A stretch of DNA of 64,000 nt from Bimastos eiseni (taxonomy: Eukaryota; Annelida; Clitellata; Crassiclitellata; Lumbricidae): contig OY365808.1 of the NCBI GenBank assembly GCA_959347315.1, positions 1,792,107-1,856,106 on the forward strand. The letters run 5' to 3'. The notes under the pieces were generated by a model that worked only from the letters and a program-made list of their open reading frames with translations, had not been told where the DNA came from and did no database searches. Of the stretch, positions 57,180 to 64,000 are shown in pieces. The translations under genes and the position numbers were made by a program. Numbering within the stretch: position 1 is the stretch's first letter; each line of letters starts with the position of its first letter.

Positions 57180-59240
57180 GACTAAAGAAAGAAAACAGAA
57201 AGACTAAAGAAAGAAAACAGACAGACAAAAGAAAGAAAACAGACAGGCTAAAGAAAGAAAACAGACAGACTAAAGAAAGAAAACAGACAGACTAAAGAAA
57301 GAAAACAGAGAGACTAAAGAAAGAAACAGAAAGACTAAAGAAAGAAAACAGAAAGATTAAAGAAAGAAAACAGAAAGACTAAAGAAAGAAAACAGAAAGA
57401 TTAAAGAAAGAAAACAGAAAGACTAAAGAAAGAAAACAGAAAGACTAAAGAAAGAAAACAGAAAGACAAAAGAAAGAAAACAGAAAGACTAAACAGAGAA
57501 AACAGACAGACTAAAGAAAGAAAACAGAAAGACTAAAGAAAGAAAACAGAAAGACTAAAGAAAGAAAACATAAAGACTAAAGAAAGAAAACAGACAGACT
57601 AAAGAAAGAAAACAGAAAGACTAAAGAAAGAAAACAGACAGACTAAAGAAAGAAAACAGACAGACTAAAGAAAGAAAACAGAAAGACTAAAGAAAGAAAA
57701 CAGACAGACTAAAGAAAGAAAACAGAAAGATTAAAGAAAGAAAACAGAAAGACTAAAGAAAGAAAACAGAAAGACTAAAGTAAGAAAACAGAAAGACTAA
57801 AGAGAGAAAACAGAAAGACTAAAGAAAGAAAAAAGACAGACTAAAGAAAGAAAACAGAAAGACTAAAGAAAGAAAACAGACAGACTAAAGAAAGAAAACA
57901 GACAGACTAAAGAAAGAAAACAGAGAGACTAAAGAAAGAAACAGAAAGACTAAAGAAAGAAAACAGAAAGACTAAAGAAAGAAAACAGAAAGACTAAAGA
58001 AAGAAAACAGAAAGACTAAAGAAAGAAAAAAGACAGACTAAAGAAAGAAAACAGACAGACTAAAGAAAGAAAACAGAAAGACTAAAGAAAGAAAACAGAA
58101 AGACTAAAGAAAGAAAACAGAAAGACTAAAGAAAGAAAACAGACAGACTAAAGAAAGAAAACAGAAAGACTAAAGAAAGAAAACAGAAAGACTAAAGAAA
58201 GAAAACAGAAAGACAAAAGAAAGAAAACAGAAAGACTAAAGAAAGAAAACAGACAGACTAAAGAAAGAAAACAGAAAGACTAAAGAAAGAAAACAGACAG
58301 ACAAAAGAAAGAAAACAGACAGGCTAAAGAAAGAAAACAGACAGACTAAAGAAAGAAAACAGACAGACTAAAGAAAGAAAACAGAGAGACTAAAGAAAGA
58401 AACAGAAAGACTAAAGAAAGAAAACAGAAAGATTAAAGAAAGAAAACAGAAAGACTAAAGAAAGAAAACAGAAAGATTAAAGAAAGAAAACAGAAAGACT
58501 AAAGAAAGAAAACAGAAAGACTAAAGAAAGAAAACAGAAAGACAAAAGAAAGAAAACAGAAAGACTAAACAGAGAAAACAGACAGACTAAAGAAAGAAAA
58601 CAGAAAGACTAAAGAAAGAAAACAGAAAGACTAAAGAAAGAAAACATAAAGACTAAAGAAAGAAAACAGACAGACTAAAGAAAGAAAACAGAAAGACTAA
58701 AGAAAGAAAACAGACAGACTAAAGAAAGAAAACAGACAGACTAAAGAAAGAAAACAGAAAGACTAAAGAAAGAAAACAGACAGACTAAAGAAAGAAAACA
58801 GAAAGATTAAAGAAAGAAAACAGAAAGACTAAAGAAAGAAAACAGAAAGACTAAAGTAAGAAAACAGAAAGACTAAAGAGAGAAAACAGAAAGACTAAAG
58901 AAAGAAAAAAGACAGACTAAAGAAAGAAAACAGAAAGACTAAAGAAAGAAAACAGACAGACTAAAGAAAGAAAACAGACAGACTAAAGAAAGAAAACAGA
59001 GAGACTAAAGAAAGAAACAGAAAGACTAAAGAAAGAAAACAGAAAGACTAAAGAAAGAAAACAGAAAGACTAAAGAAAGAAAACAGAAAGACTAAAGAAA
59101 GAAAAAAGACAGACTAAAGAAAGAAAACAGACAGACTAAAGAAAGAAAACAGAAAGACTAAAGAAAGAAAACAGAAAGACTAAAGAAAGAAAACAGAAAG
59201 ACTAAAGAAAGAAAACAGACAGACTAAAGAAAGAAAACAG
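57180..59240 (+). repeat. 1,076-bp higher-order repeat, second tandem pair
   Basis: The CAGGCT marker recurs at 57244 and 58320, again 1,076 bp apart, about 6.8 kb from the first pair. Shared secondary markers are AAACAGAGAAAAC, AAAACATAAAG, AAAGTAAGAAAAC and AAAAAAGACAG. The two-copy block was therefore itself duplicated. Confidence 0.85.
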
Positions 59241-62200
59241 ACAGACTAAAGAAAGAAAACAGACAGACTAAAGAAAGAAAACAGAGAGACTAAAGAAAGA
59301 AACAGAAAGACTAAAGAGAGAAAACAGAAAGACTAAAGAAAGAAAACAGAAAGACTAAAGAAAGAAAACAGAAAGACTAAAGAAAGAAAACAGACAGACT
59401 AAAGAAAGAAAACAGAAAGACTAAAGAAAGAAAACAGAAAGACTAAAGAAAGAAAACAGACAGACTAAAGAAAGAAAACAGAAAGACTAAAGAAAGAAAA
59501 CAGAAAGACTAAAGAAAGAAAACAGAAAGATTAAAGAAAGAAAACAGAAAGACTAAAGAAAGATAACAGAAAGACTAAAGAAAGAAAACAGAAAGACTAA
59601 AGAAAGAAAACAGAAAGACTAAAGAAAGAAAACAGAGAGACTAAAGAAAGAAAACAGAAAGACTAAAGAAAGAAAACAGAAAGACTAAAGAAAGAAAACA
59701 GAAAGACTAAAGAAAGAAAACAGAGAGACTAAAGAAAGAAAACAGAAAGACTAAAGAAAGAAAACAGAAAGACTAAAGAAAACAGAAAGACTAAAGAAAG
59801 AAAACAGAAAGACTAAAGAAAGAAAACAGAAAGACTAAAGAAAGAAAACAGACAGACTAAAGAAAGAAAACAGAAAGACTAAAGAAAGAAAACAGACAGA
59901 CTAAAGAAAGAAAACAGAAAGATTAAAGAAAGAAAACAGAAAGACTAAAGAAAGAAAACAGAAAGACTAAAGAAAGAAAACAGAAAGACAAAAGAAGGAA
60001 AACAGAAAGACTAAAGAAAGAAAACAGACAGACTAAAGAAAGAAAACAGAAAGACTAAAGAAAGAAAACAGACAGACTAAAGAAAGAAAACAGACAGACT
60101 AAAGAAAGAAAACAGAGCGACTAAAGAAAGAAACAGAAAGACTAAAGAAAGAAAACAGAAAGACTAAAGAAAGAAAACAGAAAGACTAAAGAAAGAAAAC
60201 AGAAAGACTAAAGAAAGAAAACAGACAGACTAAAGAAAGAAAACAGAAAGACTAAAGAAAGAAAACAGAAAGACTAAAGAAAGAAAACAGACAGATTAAA
60301 GAAAGAAAACAGAAAGACTAAAGAAAGAAAACAGAAAGACTAAAGAAAGAAAACAGAAAGACAAAAGAAAGAAAACAGAAAGACTAAAGAAAGAAAACAG
60401 ACAGACTAAAGAAAGAAAACAGAAAGACTAAAGAAAGAAAACAGAAAGACTAAAGAAAGAAAACAGACAGACTAAAGAAAGAAAACAGAAAGACTAAAGA
60501 AAGAAAACAGAAAGACTAAAGAAAGAAAACAGACAGACTAAAGAAAGAAAACAGAAAGACTAAAGAAAGAAAACAGAAAGACTAAAGAAAGAAAACAGAA
60601 ATATTAAAGAAAGAAAACAGAAAGACTAAAGAAAGATAACAGAAAGACTAAAGAAAGAAAACAGAAAGACTAAAGAAAGAAAACAGAAAGACTAAAGAAA
60701 GAAAACAGAGAGACTAAAGAAAGAAAACAGAAAGACTAAAGAAAGAAAACAGAAAGACTAAAGAAAGAAAACAGAAAGACTAAAGAAAGAAAACAGAGAG
60801 ACTAAAGAAAGAAAACAGACAGACTAAAGAAAGAAAACAGAAAGACTAAAGAAAACAGAAAGACTAAAGAAAGAAAACAGAAAGACTAAAGAAAGAAAAC
60901 AGAAAGACTAAAGAAAGAAAACAGAGAGACTAAAGAAAGAAAACAGAAAGACTAAAGAAAGAAAACAGACAGACTAAAGAAAGAAAACAGAAAGATTAAA
61001 GAAAGAAAACAGAAAGACTAAAGAAAGAAAACAGAAAGACTAAAGAAAGAAAACAGAAAGACTAAAGAAAGAAAACAGAAAGACAAAAGAAGGAAAACAG
61101 AAAGACTAAAGAAAGAAAACAGACAGACTAAAGAAAGAAAACAGAAAGACTAAAGAAAGAAAACAGACAGACTAAAGAAAGAAAACAGACAGACTAAAGA
61201 AAGAAAACAGAGCGACTAAAGAAAGAAACAGAAAGACTAAAGAAATAAAACAGAGAGACTATAGAAAGAAAACAGACAGACTAAAGAAAGAAAACAGAAA
61301 GACTAAAGAAAGAAAACAGAAAGACTAAAGAAAGAAAACAGAAAGACAAAAGAAAGAAAACAGAAAGACTAAAGAAAGAAAACAGACAGACTAAAGAAAG
61401 AAAACAGACAGACTAAAGAAAGAAAACAGAAAGACTAAAGAAAGAAAACAGACAGACTAAAGAAAGAAAACAGACAGACTAAAGAAAGAAAACAGACAGA
61501 CTAAAGAAAGAAAACAGAGAGACTAAAGAAAGAAACAGAAAGACTAAAGAGAGAAAACAGAAAGACTAAAGAAAGAAAACAGAAAGACTAAAGAAAGAAA
61601 ACAGAAAGACTAAAGAAAGAAAACAGACAGACTTAAGAAAGAAAACAGAAAGACTAAAGAAAGAAAACAGAAAGACTAAAGAAAGAAAACAGACAGACTA
61701 AAGAAAGAAAACAGAAAGACTAAAGAAAGAAAACAGAAAGACTAAAGAAAGAAAACAGAAAGACTAAAGAAAGAAAACAGAAAGACTAAAGAAAGAAAAC
61801 AGAAAGACTAAAGAAAGAAAACAGAAAGACTAAAGAAAGAAAACAGACAGACTAAAGAAAGAAAACAGACAGACTAAAGAAAGAAAACAGACAGACTAAA
61901 GAAAGAAAACAGAGAGACTAAAGAAAGAAACAGAAAGACTAAAGAGAGAAAACAGAAAGACTAAAGAAAGAAAACAGAAAGACTAAAGAAAGAAAACAGA
62001 AAGACTAAAGAAAGAAAACAGAAAGACTAAAGAAAGAAAACAGACAGACTAAAGAAAGAAAACAGACAGACTAAAGAAAGAAAACAGACAGACTAAAGAA
62101 AGAAAACAGAGAGACTAAAGAAAGAAACAGAAAGACTAAAGAGAGAAAACAGAAAGACTAAAGAAAGAAAACAGAAAGACTAAAGAAAGAAAACAGAAAG

Positions 62201-64000
62201 ACTAAAGAAAGAAAACAGAAAGACTAAAGAAAGAAAACAGAAAGACTAAAGAAAGAAAACAGAAAGACTAAAGAAAGAAAACAGAAAGACTAAAGAAAGA
62301 AAACAGACAGACTAAAGAAAGAAAACAGAAAGGCTAAAGAAAGAAAACAGAAAGACTAAAGAAAGAAAACAGAAAGACTAAAGAAAGAAAACAGAAAGAC
62401 TAAAGAAAGAAAACAGAAAGACTAAAGAAAGAAAACAGAAAGACTAAAGAAAGAAAACAGACAGACTAAAGAAAGAAAACAGACAGACTAAAGAAAGAAA
62501 ACAGACAGACTAAAGAAAGAAAACAGAGAGACTAAAGAAAGAAACAGAAAGACTAAAGAGAGAAAACAGAAAGACTAAAGAAAGAAAACAGAAAGACTAA
62601 AGAAAGAAAACAGAAAGACTAAAGAAAGAAAACAGACAGACTAAAGAAAGAAATCAGAAAGACTAAAGAAAGAAAACAGAAAGACTAAAGAAAGAAAACA
62701 AAAAGATTAAAGAAAGAAAACAGAAAGACTAAAGAAAGAAAACAGACAGACTAAAGAAAGAAAACAGAAAGACAGAAGAAAGAAAACAGAAAGACTAAAG
62801 AAAGAAAACAGAAAGACTAAAGAAAGAAAACAGAAAGACTACAGAAAGAAAACAGAAAGACTAAAGAAAGAAAACAGACAGACTAAAGAAAGAAAACAGA
62901 AAGACTAAAGAAAGAAAACAGACAGACTAAAGAAAGAAAACAGAAAGACTAAAGAAAGAAAACAGACAGACTAAAGAAAGAAAACAGAAAGACTAAAGAA
63001 AGAAAACAGAAAGACAAAAGAAAGAAAACAGAAAGACTAAAGAAAGAAAACAGACAGACTAAAGAAAGAAAACAGAAAGACTAAAGAAAGAAAACAGACA
63101 GACTAAAGAAAGAAAACAGAAAGACTAAAGAAAGAAAACAGAAAGACAAAAGAAAGAAAACAGAAAGACTAAAGAAAGAAAACAGACAGACTAAAGAAAG
63201 AAAACAGAAAGACTAAAGAAAGAAAACAGACAGACTAAAGAAAGAAAACAGACAGACTAAAGAAAGAAAACAGAGAGACTAAAGAAAGAAACAGAAAGAC
63301 TAAAGAAAGAAAACAGAAAGACTAAAGAAAGAAAACAGAAAGACTAAAGAAAGAAAACAGAAAGACTAAAGAAAGAAAACAGACAGACTAAAGAAAGAAA
63401 ACAGAAAGACTAAAGAAAGAAAACAGAAAGACTAAAGAAAGAAAACAGAAAGACAAAAGAAAGAAAACAGAAAGACTAAAGAAAGAAAACAGACAGACTA
63501 AAGAAAGAAAACAGACAGACTAAAGAAAGAAAACAGAAAGACTAAAGAAAGAAAACAGACAGACTAAAGAAAGAAAACAGAAAGACTAAAGAAAACAGAA
63601 AGACTAAAGAAAGAAAACAGAAAGACTAAAGAAAGAAAACAGAAAGACTAAAGAAAGAAAACAGACAGACTAAAGAAAGAAAACAGAAAGACTAAAGAAA
63701 GAAAACAGACAGACTAAAGAAAGAAAACAGAAAGATTAAAGAAAGAAAACAGAAAGACTAAAGAAAGAAAACAGACAGACAAAAGAAAGAAAACAGAAAG
63801 ACTAAAGAAAGAAAACAGACAGACTAAAGAAAGAAAACAGAAAGACTAAAGAAAGAAAACAGAAAGACTAAAGAAAGAAAACAGACAGACTAAAGAAAGA
63901 AAACAGAAAGACTAAAGAAAGAAAACAGACAGACTAAAGAAAGAAAACAGAAAGACTAAAGAAAGAAAACAGACAGACTAAAGAAAGAAAACAGAAAGAC

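Larger units (their letters stand above)
39474..64000 (+). repeat. Giant 22-bp satellite array derived from a LINE 3' UTR minisatellite
   Basis: At least 24.5 kb, about 1,100 tandem units of AAAGACTAAAG followed by AAAGAAAACAG, reaching the window edge. Per unit the plus strand has about 15 A, 4 G, 2 C and 1 T. Common variants: A to C or G at the second base (cagaCAGact, cagaGAGact), GATT for GACT, GACA for GACT, a 21-bp unit lacking one A (GAAACAG) and an 18-bp unit lacking GAAA. The variants recur in the same order at long range, giving higher-order repeats. No other element interrupts the array. In all frames TAA stops recur, so it is not coding. Confidence 0.98.

Noticed and set aside
39474..64000. 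CRISPR-like array
   Set aside because: Units are contiguous 22-bp tandem repeats with no unique spacers, in a eukaryotic setting; it is a satellite.

Overview
This is a 64 kb piece of a repeat-dominated animal (invertebrate metazoan) genome. There is no operon structure. The window carries intron-split coding exons with GT..AG sites, several clades of non-LTR retrotransposon (an RNase H-bearing I-type LINE, a CR1/L2-type, two RTE-type remnants, an element with a C-terminal restriction-like endonuclease), tRNA-derived SINEs, hAT-like MITEs with 8-bp target duplications, other inverted-repeat elements and abundant microsatellites. The mix suggests a marine invertebrate, possibly a lophotrochozoan such as a mollusc. 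Sequence alone does not fix the taxon.

Layout. 0-14.5 kb: three 5'-truncated copies of an RNase H LINE family. Copy 1 (1777-5110) has one nonsense codon and a 16-bp target-site duplication, copy 2 (about 7875-10198) is broken in several places, and copy 3 (about 11935-14525) belongs to a diverged subfamily. They sit among short repeats whose 3' end resembles the LINE 3' end, which suggests a SINE/LINE partnership. 10.8-11.9 kb holds a hAT-like MITE and an RTE remnant. 14.8-16.0 kb is an inverted-repeat element with an internal long hairpin, and 16.4-18.2 kb a broken CR1/L2-like LINE. 18.4-20.7 kb is a composite repeat that matches the 5.9-10.4 kb region once the nested LINE and SINE are removed. 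20.8-21.5 kb is another inverted-repeat element.

22.8-24.55 kb contains the best host gene: two minus-strand exons that join in frame and encode an F-box-like segment followed by an NHL-like beta-propeller. 25-28.1 kb is a CpG-rich, hairpin-rich region built from diverged repeated units that I could not identify. 28.1-34.1 kb is TE debris: RTE, a TA-flanked inverted-repeat element full of nested palindromes, and a restriction-like-endonuclease LINE. 36.3-38.2 kb carries exons of a minus-strand membrane-protein gene; one exon looks like the M3-M4 part of a Cys-loop ligand-gated channel.

39.5 kb to the window edge (at least 24.5 kb, about 1,100 units) is one uninterrupted 22-bp A/G-rich satellite with higher-order structure (1,076-bp and 1,579-bp repeats and duplications about 9.6 and 11.8 kb apart). 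Its left flank is the 3' UTR of the same LINE family seen at 14 kb. In the LINE copies that UTR carries only three to five units of the same minisatellite at the same place. The most interesting reading of the window is therefore the birth of a giant satellite from a minisatellite inside a LINE 3' UTR.
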